Shown here piece by piece: positions 34,441-46,090 of a DNA stretch of 64,000 bases. This DNA is from Chlamydomonas sphaeroides (Eukaryota; Chlorophyta; Chlorophyceae; Chlamydomonadales; Chlamydomonadaceae), in assembly GCA_001662425.1 (NCBI GenBank), contig BDDC01000052.1, positions 2,699-66,698 of the forward strand, given 5' to 3'. The translations under genes and the position numbers were made by a program. Position 1 is the first letter of the stretch. Every line of letters begins with the position of its first letter. The notes beneath the pieces were generated by a model. The model was not told the origin of the DNA, did no database searches, and saw only the letters and a program-made list of their open reading frames with translations.

Positions 34441-36234
34441 TCTATACGACGCTGAACCCTTTCCAGCGCGCAGTGCATTGTTCCTCCGTGCCTGCGGCGT
34501 GGCAGGGAATGGGCGTCGGGCTTCCAACGTCCGTATGATGAAACGAGAGTCGGCATGCCGACATGCTCCTCCGTGTGCCAAAGTCTGACACGTTGGCCTG
34601 AGCATGTCCCAATCACATACGTGAAATTTGCAGAAAGCAATAATGAGCTCGCAGCCAAGCTTGCAGTGAAGTGCGCAAGCGCCTGTCGGCTGACGCGCAG
34701 CTGCGGCTGTCGCAAGGTGTAACACGCTACAGTTCCGCGGCGAGGCCCAACCTTCTCGATATATCCCTTTCGTAGCTCTTTGACGCTACCCACGGCCGGC
34801 GTTGGCGTCAGCTGCGGTCAACAGTGCAGCCGGTCAGCGCTGGCGAGCGCTGGCGAACAACCCCAACAGCAGTCGCCTCACCAGATCCGGCGTGTCCATG
34901 TTGCGCGAACGCTAATTGTGCGTGTCTGGGTTGGTCGGCGGTGGCATCGCCTCCAAGTTTCTAAAGAATCAGCACCGCAAGTTAGAGAAAGTCATTAAGC
35001 AGGTCGTCAGGTGTGGTAATTTCTGTAATGATCAGCCTCCGCTGCGGTGGCCGGTGGGCCTTTCGAGTACGGCGCAGTAGCCCCTTACGGATGCCGACAC
35101 GAACCCGGCGTGTACCCCAAACCCCCGGGGGGCTTGAGTTCGACTTAGCATCCATCGTACGGCCCTGTTTCTCTGCACAATCTGATAGAGAAGTACTGCT
35201 TAGAAAAGCAAGCGCCAGGAAAGCCCAAGCTCCTTAGCCGAAAGGGAAAATTGCAACCGTGCTGAGTACATCGCTGCTGCATGCTGATTGAACGCAGCTG
35301 AACGCAGGTGGCTTGCACCGACTCCTCGCTCCTCGTTCAAGGAGCGTGCGCGTGCTGACAGCGTATGCCTCTGTGCTGCGCACCTGCGCTGTTGCGTCGT
35401 GCTGATATCCAAGGCCGACGTGTGTGGGCGACCTGCAGCGCTGCAGGGCCTCGTCCGGAGCCCCGCCTGCCCTGCCGCGCGGAGCCCGCACGCCCCCTGG
35501 CGGGGCGGGGCGCGGCAAGGCAGGCCTGCGGTCAAGTTGGATGGTCTAGCTCATGACAGGGGCACAGGGCGCACCCTGTGACCTGGGATGGTGGAGCTAG
35601 ATTAATTATATGGTCGAACACGGTTGAGACGGGTGAGCAGGCGACAAGCCGTTGACTGCACTTATACACGTGCCTCGCTCATGCCACCAGAGGCTGGCCA
35701 ACCGGGGCCAAGCCATTCAGCGCTGCATGCCTCCCACTGGCGCCTGAGCGCCCTGCCTGTGCCGCTGCGCCCCCCGCGGAAGCGAATCCTTCGCGCCTCG
35801 GGCGCCTAGCCGCTGACGTTGCCGCTGCCGCCATGGGCAGCCCCCGCTCCTCACATGCGTATCTGTGCCTAGCGGACCATTGCGAGTGCAGCCCAGTACG
35901 ACGTAGCCTAGCCTGGCTGGGCCACACACCCCGCACCTAGCAGCCCGCACGCGGCGGGGGCCCTGCAGGGCAATACCCTTGAGGCGCCCTCAGCCCACGC
36001 GGGCCCTCCTAGATCAGCGAATGAATGGTTCGCAGCCAGTAGCGGCGCCTCGCTCTGTACCGTGCCTACTGTCCGGACTGCCCACCTGCCTGCCTAGCCT
36101 AAGAGCTCCTAGTGCCCGCCGGGGCACTGCCCCCGGAACACGTATCACGCACACGCACACACAGCCACCACAGGCTGGCCCCAACACAGGCGCTCGCACC
36201 CGCCCACCCACAGCCCTCCTGCGTTGCGTGCCGC
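34441..36234. other. Upstream region of the OSCA-like gene and 3' region of the CPL gene
   Basis: The missing first exon(s) of the OSCA-like gene should be here. A minus-strand ATG at 34899 with donor-like CTG/GTGAGG at 34882 is one candidate, but its phase does not fit the next exon. A 54-codon minus-strand frame (35155-34992) is probably chance. Base composition between about 34550 and 35250 is less GC-rich than the flanks. Confidence 0.4.
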
Positions 36235-39200
36235 TCAGTTGCCCTCGTCATCCGTGGGCAGCTCGCCCTCCTCCTCCTCGTCCTCCTCGGCATCGGCCAC
36301 AGCAGCGGCCGACGTCGCGGGCTTAGCCGCCGGGGGAGCAGCCGGCTTTGGCGGACTCGCAGCAGCCGGCGCCGCGTCCGCCTCCGCCGTTGCAGTCGTT
36401 GCTGCTGGTGCCGGTGCCGGCGCCGGGGCGGGGGCTGGGGACGCGGCCGCCACCGCCGCCGCCGCCGGGGACGCCGCCGCCGCCGGGGACGCCGCCGCCG
36501 CCGGGGACGCCGCCGCCGCCGGGGACGCCGCCGCCGCCGGGGACGCCGCCGCAGCCGAAACCCCGGCCTTGCCAGCCACGGCCGCGGTCACGGCCGGGGC
36601 CCCCGCCTTGTTAGCCACAGCCGCTGCTCCTGCTCCCGCCGTGGCTCCGGTTGCCGCTCCTGCCCCCCCGCCCGCCGCTGCCGCCGCAGCCGCCTTCGCA
36701 GCCGCAGCTGCCGCCCGGATCTCCGCCACCGTCCTGGGCTTGGCCGGCCCGCCGGCAGCGCCGTGGCCCGCCGCACCGCCCGTACTCCCCCCTGCTGCGG
36801 GCCCGTCGTCGAGCTCCTCCGCAATCAGCGCCATGAAGTCGGCTGCGTAGTCCTTGGCCTTGGTCGCGCCGCCGTCCTCGGCCGTTGCGTTCTTCGCTTT
36901 GCTGGGCTTGACACCGCCGCGGGCAAAGAGCGCGGCCCCGGACAGCACGTCGTAGTCCTCGCCCACGTCCTCGTCGTCCGTGTCGGGCAAAGGGCTGCGC
37001 GACGGCCCGCGGTGGCGCCCCCGGTCGCGGTCCCGGTCCCGGCTGCGGTCCCGATCCCGGTCTCGGCTGCGGTCCCGATCCCGGTCCCGGTCGCGGTCGC
37101 GGTCCCGGTCGCGGTCCCGGTCGCGGTCCCGGTGCCGGTCCCGGCGGTGGTGCTTGCCGTGGCGGTGCGAGCGGCCCTCGCCGTCGCCGTCACCGTCGCC
37201 GTCGCCCCCGTCGAGTCGGGAGCGGTGCCGGTCGGCGTCGGGTTTTGGCGGCGGCGCGGGCAGCACGATGCCCAGGCGCGCAAGCATCTGGCCGCAGCAG
37301 TCGATGCGCGCGGTCTTGCGGTTGGTGCCGAAACCGGTCACGCGGTGCGGCGTGTTGCGGATCTCCAGCTGCAGCTCCACCACCCTGTGGAGGGCAGAGG
37401 TGACCGGGGCGAGGCAGCAGGGTGAGGCGCGCGCTCCCCAGCCCTGCAGGGCACACGACAGCAAGCACCCTGGCCCCCCAGGCCCACGCCGCACCCCACG
37501 CACTGGCGACCGCTGCCATGTGCGGTGCCACGGACGCAACAAAGTGCAGGCGGTGGCAGCGAGCCCTCAGCTCACCGGCCCGGCGCCGTGCCCTCGTCCT
37601 TGGTCGACGTGAACACGATGTTATCGTTGCCGAAGATCTGCTGCAACCGATGGAACGCCGCGTCGGGGCCGAACAGCGCCGGGTCGATCTCCTCGATGGC
37701 GGGCGCCGCCGGCGGCGGCGGCGTCGGGTCCCTCGCTGGCGGTGCCTCAGGTGCGGGTGGGCGCTCGGCGGGCCCGATCAAGGCCGGCGTGCCACCGGCA
37801 GAGGCACCGGCGGCAGCGGGCTGGGGAGCTGGGGCCATGAGCAGGGGGACGCCCAGCTCTTGAAGGGCTGCCTGCGCCGCAAGCCGCTTGGCCTCCTTCT
37901 TTGTCTTGTTGCTCGCACGGCCGATTTCCTGCACCACAGGGATGAGCAGCGGAATCCGCAGTTTCAGACCTCAGACCGCGCAAGAGAAAGGTGTAAAGTG
38001 GGCTGCCCGTGCCCCGACCCTTGCCCCCGGCCCCGGCGCCGCCCCAGCCCCCGCCGCTCGCCTTGCCGCCGTATATGACCGCACAGCCCCACACGCCGCC
38101 AGCGCTGGGTAGGTCCTTGAACTCCAGCTTGACCTTGTTGCGCTGCGACAGCTCGTTCAACTTGGTGATGGGGTTCTCGATAGGAACCATTACCTCGGGC
38201 TGAGCAGGCGGCGGCGGCGCTGCTGGATCGGCAGCGTCCGGCCCTGGCGGCGCAGCCGGCGGCGATGGGTTAGGCCTGGACGGCATCCAGGGCCCTGGCT
38301 CCACGCCGCCGGCGCTGGAGGCGGCGGCCGACTCGTGTGGGCCGCCCGCGCCGTGGCGGGCTGCCTTGGCTGGAGGCTGGTCGATGGAGCTCGCGCCGCT
38401 GTTGTGGGCGCTTGGCGGTGACGGCGGTCGCTTGGCGCCGACAATGGCGGCGCTCTGCGGCGGCGGGCCGAGGAAGCCACCCTGGGGACCACCCATGCCC
38501 ATGCCTGGTCCCATGCCCATGCCGGGCTGCGGCAGCCCCGACTGCTGCATGTGCTGGCCTTGCGGCGGCCCCCCGAAGAGCACGGCGCCTGCCTGCTGGG
38601 GATGAGGATGCTGTTGTTGTTGCTGCAGGAACTGCTGCTGCTGCTGCTGGTGGGGCCCCAAGCCGGCCATGCCCATGCCCATGGGCATGGCGCCGGGCGC
38701 TGCGGCGTTCATGGGCATGCCGCCGCCCATGGGGCCGGGGCCCATGCCCGTGCCCATGTGCGGCCCCAGGCCTCCCATGCCGAAGCCCATGGGGCCCTGC
38801 TGCATGGGGCCGGGGCCCTGCTGCATAGGACCTGGACCCTGCTGCATGGGACCGGGCCCTTGCTGCATAGGACCTGGACCCTGCTGCATGGGACCGGGGC
38901 CCTGCTGCATAGGACCGGGGCCCTGCTGCATGGGGCCGGGCCCTTGCTGCATGGGACCTGGACCCTGCTGCATGGGACCAGGGCCGAGCACCTGGCCGGG
39001 CATGCCGCCGTGGCCCATGCCCATACCGGCCGCCATGCCGAAGGCCATGGGGCCCTGCGGCAGCATGGTCTGACCCGGCACCTTGCCATACGCCAGGCCC
39101 ATGGGGCCGCTAGGGCCGCTGCCCATGGGCGGCAAGCCGTGCCCGGGCGCCATGCCCGGGCCTGGCCCAGGGCCCCCCACCAGCACGCCAGGGCCCATGG

Positions 39201-42200
39201 ACCCCGCCATTGCCCCAAAAGGTCCCGGCCCGGGCCCGGCTCCGGGCATCGGCCCGGCTCCGGGCATCGCGCCGTTGCCGAGGAACGGCTGCCCAGGCAT
39301 TGGGCCGCCCGGGCCGGGTTGCTGATGCTGGGGAGCATGGGGTGGAGGGCCCCCAGGCAGCAGAATGCTGACCGGACCCATGGGGCCCACGTCGCCGCGC
39401 TCCGGCGTGGGGCTGGACTCGTCCCCAAAGCCGCCGTCGATGTAATAGTCGTCGCCCGACAGGTCGTGGGCGCCACGGCCGGGCCCGGCGCCGCCAGCGC
39501 CGCGCTGCACGCCCCGTCCCGCGAGCGTCATAGGCGTAAGCCGAGACCGCCCGCGCCCCCGCTGTGACGGCTGCGGCGGCGGCCGTGCGGCCTCCGGCCC
39601 CGGCGGCGGCCGCGGCGGCGGCACTGGGCCGGCTTGTTCCCGCAGCTCTGGCGCGGGCTCGTGCCGGCCCGGCGGCGGCCCAGCCGGCGGTTGCCCAGCC
39701 GGCGGCGGCGCCGCTTGCGGCTGCTGCTGCTGCGGCGGCGGCGCAGACGGCGGGTGCTGCGGCGGCAGCATGGGCGGCTGCTCCATCTGCACCGGCTGCA
39801 CGCTGAGCGTGCCGTCGCGGCCCATCACGACTTGCAGCTGCACCCCCACCCCGGATGACCCTGCAGCCGGCACCATCGGCGCCTGGCCGGAGCTTAGGGG
39901 CGCCGTGCCGGCGTCGCCCGGCGCGGGAGCCGCAGCCTGCCGCTCCTGCGCCGCCTCCTGCTGCAGCGGGGCCTGGCTCGGGGCTTGCGGCGGCGGCGGG
40001 GCGGGAGCCTGCGCCTGCGCCTGCGCCTGCGGAGGCCCCGGGGGCCCAGGCGCAGGCTGCGGTGCCGGCCCGGGCTGGGCCTGCGCGTCCGGCTGGGCCA
40101 CTTGCGCCTGCTGCTGCTGCTGCTGCTGTTGCTGCTGTTGTTGCGCCTGCGCGGCGGCCTGCCTCAGTCGCTGCTGCTCCGCGAGCAGCTCAATGACCCG
40201 GTGCAGGCCGGCGGGGCCCGCGGCCAGCGACGCCTCAATCTGCGCGCGCAGCTCTGGCGACACCGAGGAGATCTGCGCAATCAGCTTATCGACCAGCTGA
40301 TTCTTCGGCGGCTGCGCCGCCGCCGCCGGCGCCTGCGAGCCGGGACCGGGGCCTGCGCCGCCGCCGTCTTCGAGCTTGACATCGGGCGACGCCGGCCGCG
40401 TGGGGCCCTCCGCGGAGCTGCTCGAGGGGCCGGCCATCGGCGGCGCGTTGCTGGTCGACTCGGCGTCCCACGCATCCAGCTTCCACTTGCTCTCGTCGAG
40501 CTGGCGGCTAAGGCGGTGGCGGGGCTGCTCGGCGGCCTGCGTGGGGTTGGTGCCCGCCAGCGCCGCCATGGCGCGCGCCTGCTGCAGCTGCGTCTGCTGC
40601 GCGTACGGGGCCTGCACGATCAGGGCAGGACCCGGCAGCAGGCCGCCCGGCGCAGGCGGGCGTGGCGGCAGCGCGGCGGCAGGAGCCGCCGGGCGCCGGC
40701 CCGCCGCGGCGGGCGCAGGTGCCGGCGCCGGTGCGGGTGCCGCCTGCGCGGGGCATGCAGGCGAGGCGAGGGCGGGGTCTTGTCAGCGGCAAGCCAGCCC
40801 GGCGCAGCGCGTACGCATCGCAGCCACCCCACAGTCCTGGCCCTGCAGAGTGCAGGCCCCACCGGACCCACCCGGCGCAGCTATGCCCAGCCCGCAACCC
40901 ACCTTGCGGCTGCGCGGATCCATGGGCTTGACCGAGATGCTGTCCTTGTGCACCGGCGCCAGCCCGGGCCCTGCCACAACGCTTGGCCCTGGCGGCCCTG
41001 GCCCCGGCCCGGGCCCCGGCAGGCCGATGCCGCCGTTCGCCAGCGCTGCAGCGTCCGGCGGCTCGCCGGCGGCGGCCGGCCCTGGTGGCCCCGCGTAGGG
41101 CGGCAGGGCTCCCGGCGGCCCCGCAGGCGCTGGCCCCGCGGGGCCGGGGCCGGGTAGGCTGGGCAGTGGCCCCGGGCCAGGCGGGCCGCTGGGGCCGGGC
41201 AGAGCGGCAACGGGCGGCATGCTGACGGCGGGGTCGGGCTCGGGCGTGGGGGTGGCGCTGCTGAGGCGGAACTGCGCGGCGATGGAGGCGAGCGTGGGCA
41301 TCTGGTAGACCCGGGTCGAGCCCGACTGCAGGGTGGGCGAAGGTGGTCATGCAGGGCTGGTGAGGAAATGCTGGGTCAAGGACCAAGCCCCGCGTTCGGG
41401 GCAGGAGCTCAAGAGGGTGGATAGAGGAGGGATAGCGGTGTAGGCAGGCAGCGGGGGCTAGGATGCGGCGCCTCAGCCAACAGGCCCCGGCCAGGTACCC
41501 CAGGCCCCGCCCCCAAGCCCCTGCCCCTGCGCCCCGTCCGCACCCGCAGCACTGCCGCCACCGTCCGCAGCCCCGGCAGCAGCAGGGCGGGGTTGGTGGC
41601 CTGCAGTGCCTCGGGGCCGCCCTCGGTCACCAGGCGGTCCGCGTAGCCGCGCAGGCGCTCGTTGATGTCAAAGAACAGCTCCGAGCTGATGGGGGAGGGA
41701 GGGAGGGAGCAGCGCCGGAGGGACGGGCACGGCTCATGATGCTGGTCGGGACGCAGGGAATGGAAAGTCTTGAAGCCATGGGAGGGACCAGGCGGCACCA
41801 GAGCAGCCGGACAGCTTGTTCCCAGAAGGCAGGCGAGGCGCATGCTGCCTGTGCTTTTCTTCTCCCACGGCCCTCCCGCGGTGGCGGCGCCGCTGCTGCC
41901 CACTCACCGCAGCGTCATGACGGCGTCGCGCATGCGCTTGATCTCGTTCTCGCTCGCCACCGCCAGCCGGTCCGCGGGCGTGCCGGGGCCCGACACCAGG
42001 CGCGCCGCCTCGTCGCGGTACCAGTACCACGGCACCACCTGGGGCGCACAGGGCACAGGATGATGAGGTCACACGACAGCGGGTGCAATGCAGCGACGTG
42101 GCAGCAGTGCGTGGCAGGCGGCGCACAGCCCCCGCACGGGTATGCCACAGCACTGCCGCAGCGCCCAGGCCCGCAGCGGCAGCAGGCCGCTCCGGGCAGC

Positions 42201-45200
42201 CGCCGCACCTGCAGGATGGCGGGCTGCGAGGCGGCCTCCCACACGTCCTGCCGGTCGTCCAGCACTACCGCCAGCGGCAGCGGCGGTTCGTCGTCCTGCA
42301 GCTCCGGCCAGTCCAGCCGTGGGTTGCCGGCGGCATCCGCCACGCCCAGCGACCTGCAGGCCGGGCCGCGGGAGCAACGGGCGCGGGAGCAGGGGCGGGG
42401 GGCAGGGTCAGCGCGTGGCGGGGAGACAGGGTGGAGTAACGGGGGCTGGGAACGTTGGTGCTGGTTCCATGGTGCCGAGTTGCGGGTGAGGAGCCGACGG
42501 CGCACCTGAGCAGCTGCTTCTTGCGGGAGCCCGCCACGTTGATGATGCGGCGGTGGCGTTGCTCCACGGGGATGATGTTTCCTCGCGTGTCCAGCAGCCG
42601 CCACACCTCCAGCGCGTACTGCCGCTCGGCGGCCGTGCACACGTAGGCGTCGAAGCTGCAGCGGCGGGCAGTGGGCAGGGTCGCGTTGGCAAGCAGGCCG
42701 GTGGGAGCTGGCGAGAGCGTTGGGCGGAGGGGGCGTGCGAGCCGTCGCAGCAGGCAGGCGGCAGCGAGAGCGCGGATGCCTAAGGCGGGCAGGCGGCTCA
42801 CCGCAGCTTGGGCTTGCCATCGGGCCCAAGGTCGGCATCGCCGCTGAGCAGGCCGCGCAGCTCCTCCCAGAACGGCCGCGGGCGCAGGATCATGCTGGTC
42901 TCGCGCTGCTCGGGTCGGATGCGCGTCAGCAGCAGCGGCTGCGGCTTGTCCAGCCGGATGACGGGCCGCTTGATGACGGAGCCGTCCTCCATGTGCGCCA
43001 CCTCGTACCTGCGGGTGGGCGGACCGCGAAGGGTTGTGGAGGGGGATGAGCCGAGGCCGGTGGGCAGGTGGCGTGGCGTTAGGGTGCAGGGCGTAAGCGC
43101 GCGTGCATGGAGGGGTAAGGCAGTCGCAGCGGTGAGGGTGGAAGAAGCGCGGGCGGAAGGGGCCAGGGCCTCACTTGGCCTTGTGCACGACGCCGTCGAT
43201 GGTGACGGTGGAGGTGGCGGCGAACTGGCGCAGCAGCTCCAGGTCAGCAGCCAGCAGCTCCTCCTCCTTGGCGCTGCTCGTCTCGGCGCCCAGCAGCCGC
43301 GCCGCCTCCTCGCTGTCGGCCGTGACGCCGCTGGCCAACATCTCCTTGCGCTCCGCGGCCTTGAGGCGCCTGTTGGTGGATAGCAGGCAGCGAGGACAGC
43401 GGGCGCGGCGAGAACAGTGTGCCGTTTGCGGAGGGCTGCGAGGAGATGAGCGGCACGTGGCCGGGGTGCGAGGGCGGGGCTGGTCATGGCGGAGGTGCAA
43501 GCAAGGCGCACCTGGTCTTGCGGGCGACCTCGATCTTGGAGTCGAGCGTGGACATGGAGTTGGCGACGAGCAGTGTCTCGTCCAGGTCCAGCACCACGGC
43601 CATGCGGCTGTTGTCCAGCATGAGCGACACAGATGACGCGACGCCGAAGTACAGCAGGTAGCCCCAGAACACGGGCCAGCGCGTGCCATCCTCTGGGCGG
43701 TGGCAGGGGTGCACGGGTCGCTCCCGGAAAATGTGGCATGCGTGCCGCGATGCTCAGGTGCAAGGCGTGCGTGCACAGCGCAGGGGTTCCGAGCGACGCG
43801 TCGGACAAGTCTGTGCACAACTGATGTGAAGACAAGAGGTCGAAATGGCGGTGGCGTAACAACGGGAAGCTTTGCGATGTGGTATTCATTGTTCGACGAC
43901 ATGCTGATATGCACATGCTGGTGAGCATCAAACTTTGGTCAAATGGTTAAATGGTCAAATTGCACTTTCTAAGTGCAGGCGCCCCGTTGTGCATTTCGCA
44001 TTTCCCACATGCTCCCTACGACTGCCGGCACGCTTGTTTCCACCACGACATTACCTGCATGACGCGTAATGTGCAGAACTTCACGCGCGATTGATACGGT
44101 GGACTACATGGAGTTTGGCAGCAATGACATGTGGTGTACGACACATGTACGGCAGGTGTCCAGCACACATACCGCAGTTTCCTATGGCAACGAAGCACGG
44201 CACCTATAGTCGTATGCTTATTATGCACCTCCACCACAGGCAGGTTGTAACATACACAGTTGAAAATAAGCCCGGTGAACCACGGGTCACATGGCATCTA
44301 TGATCTCGTGTTGGGTGGGCACCTAGCTCAGGCTGGGTGGGATGATGCGCATCGTGCGGCCAAATACGATAGTAAATGTCTTTGTGTGGCTCTATGGTGT
44401 GGCCGCGAAGGAGGCGCCCGAGTGTGCACCGGTGCTGTAGAAAATCCCGCCCCTGCTCGCAAACCCGTACGGTGAACCAAACACCAGGCACACCACCCCC
44501 CCGCCCATCCACCCCAGACAGCAAGCATTGATACAGTCTCCGAGCTGCGAGGTGCAATACTTGGGCAAGTCAGTATGTGCAGGCCCTGGCAAACCCTCAG
44601 AAGCGCAGCATAGGGTCCAGAGCTCCTCGTGGCGACGATAGCCCTGGGTATCTCACACGACCACTCCACATGCAAGGCCCTTTCCTTCAGCACACCATCA
44701 ATACCCATTCCGAACGAACAATGGACCAAGGCGGCCCTAAAAATGTCCACATGCACCCGGCCCCCAATAGACCCAAGCAAACCCACTTTCCGTCACGTCC
44801 CCAACCCCAGGCCCAGCTGCTTCCTCCAGCCATTCGATATCACAGCACCAGGCATGTCAGTGAGCGCACGGAGAGCAGTGCAGCGAAGCAGCCCGCAGGG
44901 GGGTGCAGGCGTCGTTACCTTGCAGCGAGAACACCGGGCAGAGGATAAGCTCCCGGGTCTCGTTGATCTTGATCACGACCGCCTTGTTGCTTTCAAGACA
45001 GTGTTGATGCTCCTCCGCGAACTTGTCGAAGTTACTGTAACACGGGGCAGACGACGAGTCGGCATCGAAGCGTCGCGGCATGCCTTGCGTTCCCATGGTG
45101 TTACCTCTTATCTTGCCGAGGGTCCAGCGGCAGCAGCCGTAGGTCAGGTATCTGGCCTGTGAATACGATGGGTCGGAGCGATGACCAGGGTTGTTTCAGC

Positions 45201-45241
45201 ACGACGTGACAGCACATCGGTGTTCTCGACGACGTGGGCAT
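36235..45241 (-). CDS. CPL1: RNA polymerase II CTD phosphatase-like protein (CPL1/CPL2 type) with two dsRNA-binding domains
   Basis: Thirteen exons give 2003 residues in frame: 45241-45105, 45034-44919, 43692-43512, 43369-43175, 43008-42802, 42655-42506, 42353-42209, 42038-41908, 41685-41544, 41325-40903, 40743-38062, 37928-37576 and 37384-36235. The FCP1/SCP-type phosphatase domain (about 85-420) has the catalytic DLDET at 120-124. It continues with RPFWEELRGLL, FDAYVCTAAERQYALEVW and LAVVLDDRQDVWE, as in plant CPL1. After a roughly 890-residue Gln/Pro/Gly/Met-rich region come two dsRNA-binding domains: one ending NKTKKEAKRLAAQAALQEL and one ending GTNRKTARIDCCGQMLARL. The tail has Arg-Asp repeats, Ala/Ser repeats and an acidic end (DEEEEGELPTDDEGN). 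The family dephosphorylates the polymerase II C-terminal tail in the nucleus. Intron 2 is the largest (1226 nt) and intron 11 uses a GC donor. The protein is about twice the length of plant CPL1. Confidence 0.9.
36448..36552 (-). repeat. 15-nt tandem repeat encoding (PAAAS)n in CPL
   Basis: Five to six copies of a GCCGCCGCCGGGGAC-like unit in the last CPL exon, coding for Pro-Ala-Ala-Ala-Ser repeats. Confidence 0.85.
37015..37145 (-). repeat. Arg-Asp repeat coding tract in CPL
   Basis: Interspersed CGGTCC/CGGTCG hexamers code for alternating Arg-Asp with occasional Ser. The result resembles RS/RD domains of nuclear RNA-processing proteins. Confidence 0.8.
38794..38985 (-). repeat. 21-nt tandem repeat encoding nine GPGPMQQ heptads in CPL
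   Basis: About nine copies of a CCCTGCTGCATGG-containing 21-nt unit with scattered third-position changes. They encode uninterrupted GPGPMQQ heptads in the low-complexity region. Confidence 0.9.
40108..40146 (-). repeat. Poly-glutamine codon tract in CPL
   Basis: A CTG/TTG-rich run on the plus strand, which reads as a stretch of about twelve Gln codons on the minus strand. Confidence 0.85.
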
Positions 45242-46090
45242 CCTCCACGACTCACCTCCACTGCTAACGTGCAGGGCCAAAAGTGTCGAGACCCGCTTGC
45301 TCTCCCTACGACCACGGACGACCACGCGCGCGAAGTTCAGGCGCTCGGCCCCGCCAACGTGCGAAAGCAGGTTCAAGCAGTCGTGGTCCAGCACAACGCA
45401 TACCAACCCCAAGGCAATAACGACAGGCAGATTGCAGGTGACTCGCCAGTAGCAGTAGACCTTCAGCTCAGGGCCGGTAATGGCCTGTGCTAGCCCGTCG
45501 TTCCATGGTCTACACGGGCTGATCACGCAAGGATACCGCGCGTCCTTATCAAAGAACAATGCGGACACCAGCATGATGCCTGGCTTGGCTAAGCGGCAGG
45601 GGTGTCGGTGTGTGCGTCCCAAGTTGCGCGCAGTTGCCCTGTGCCACCTCCAAGCCGCTGCGCGCGAACGCGCTTTGGCGGAGGCGGCAGGTCTGGGCCT
45701 GGCAGCTCGCTACACGCGATTTGGCCCGCCAAACGCGGGAAGCTGGTCCTTCGGTGAAGATGCTAAGTGGTGGCCCCCCAGAACGTTATGGCTATGGTGT
45801 GGGTGCCAGTGTGCTGCACCGGCATTTTATGACTGTGTGAAATTGACCTGAGTATGGCATTTTGAGGCCGCCGGTCCTGAACTTGAGCCACTGCTCCCCA
45901 TGGCAGCAATGGTGCGGTGGTGAAGCGGGCCCACGCAAGCGTAAACACTACGTATTGCACTGCAAAGTAATGGTTCTGTGCAAGAGGCTACGTTGTAAGG
46001 CTCACTGTGCCATGCACTAGAACACGCTCCCGAGTCGCTGCCGTGTGGCGGGGCAACCCTCAGCACTTAGCGTGATACACAGCAGGAGCC
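45242..46090. promoter_or_regulatory. Divergent region between the CPL and RBMX2 genes
   Basis: About 850 nt with no convincing exon. Both 5' UTRs and promoters should be here. The open frames near 45480-45840 show no recognisable protein. Confidence 0.45.

Noticed and set aside
34992..35155. 54-codon minus-strand frame upstream of the OSCA-like gene
   Set aside because: No family resemblance, and it ends in a stop with no donor toward the next exon.
38551..39567. A 338-codon plus-strand frame rich in His/Ala/Gly
   Set aside because: Antisense shadow of the GPGPMQQ-coding CPL exon.
44857..45096. A separate small minus-strand gene starting MGTQGMPRRF
   Set aside because: The start lies in an intron. 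The conserved part (SNFDKFAEEHQHC...) splices in phase both to the upstream exon and to the CPL phosphatase exon.
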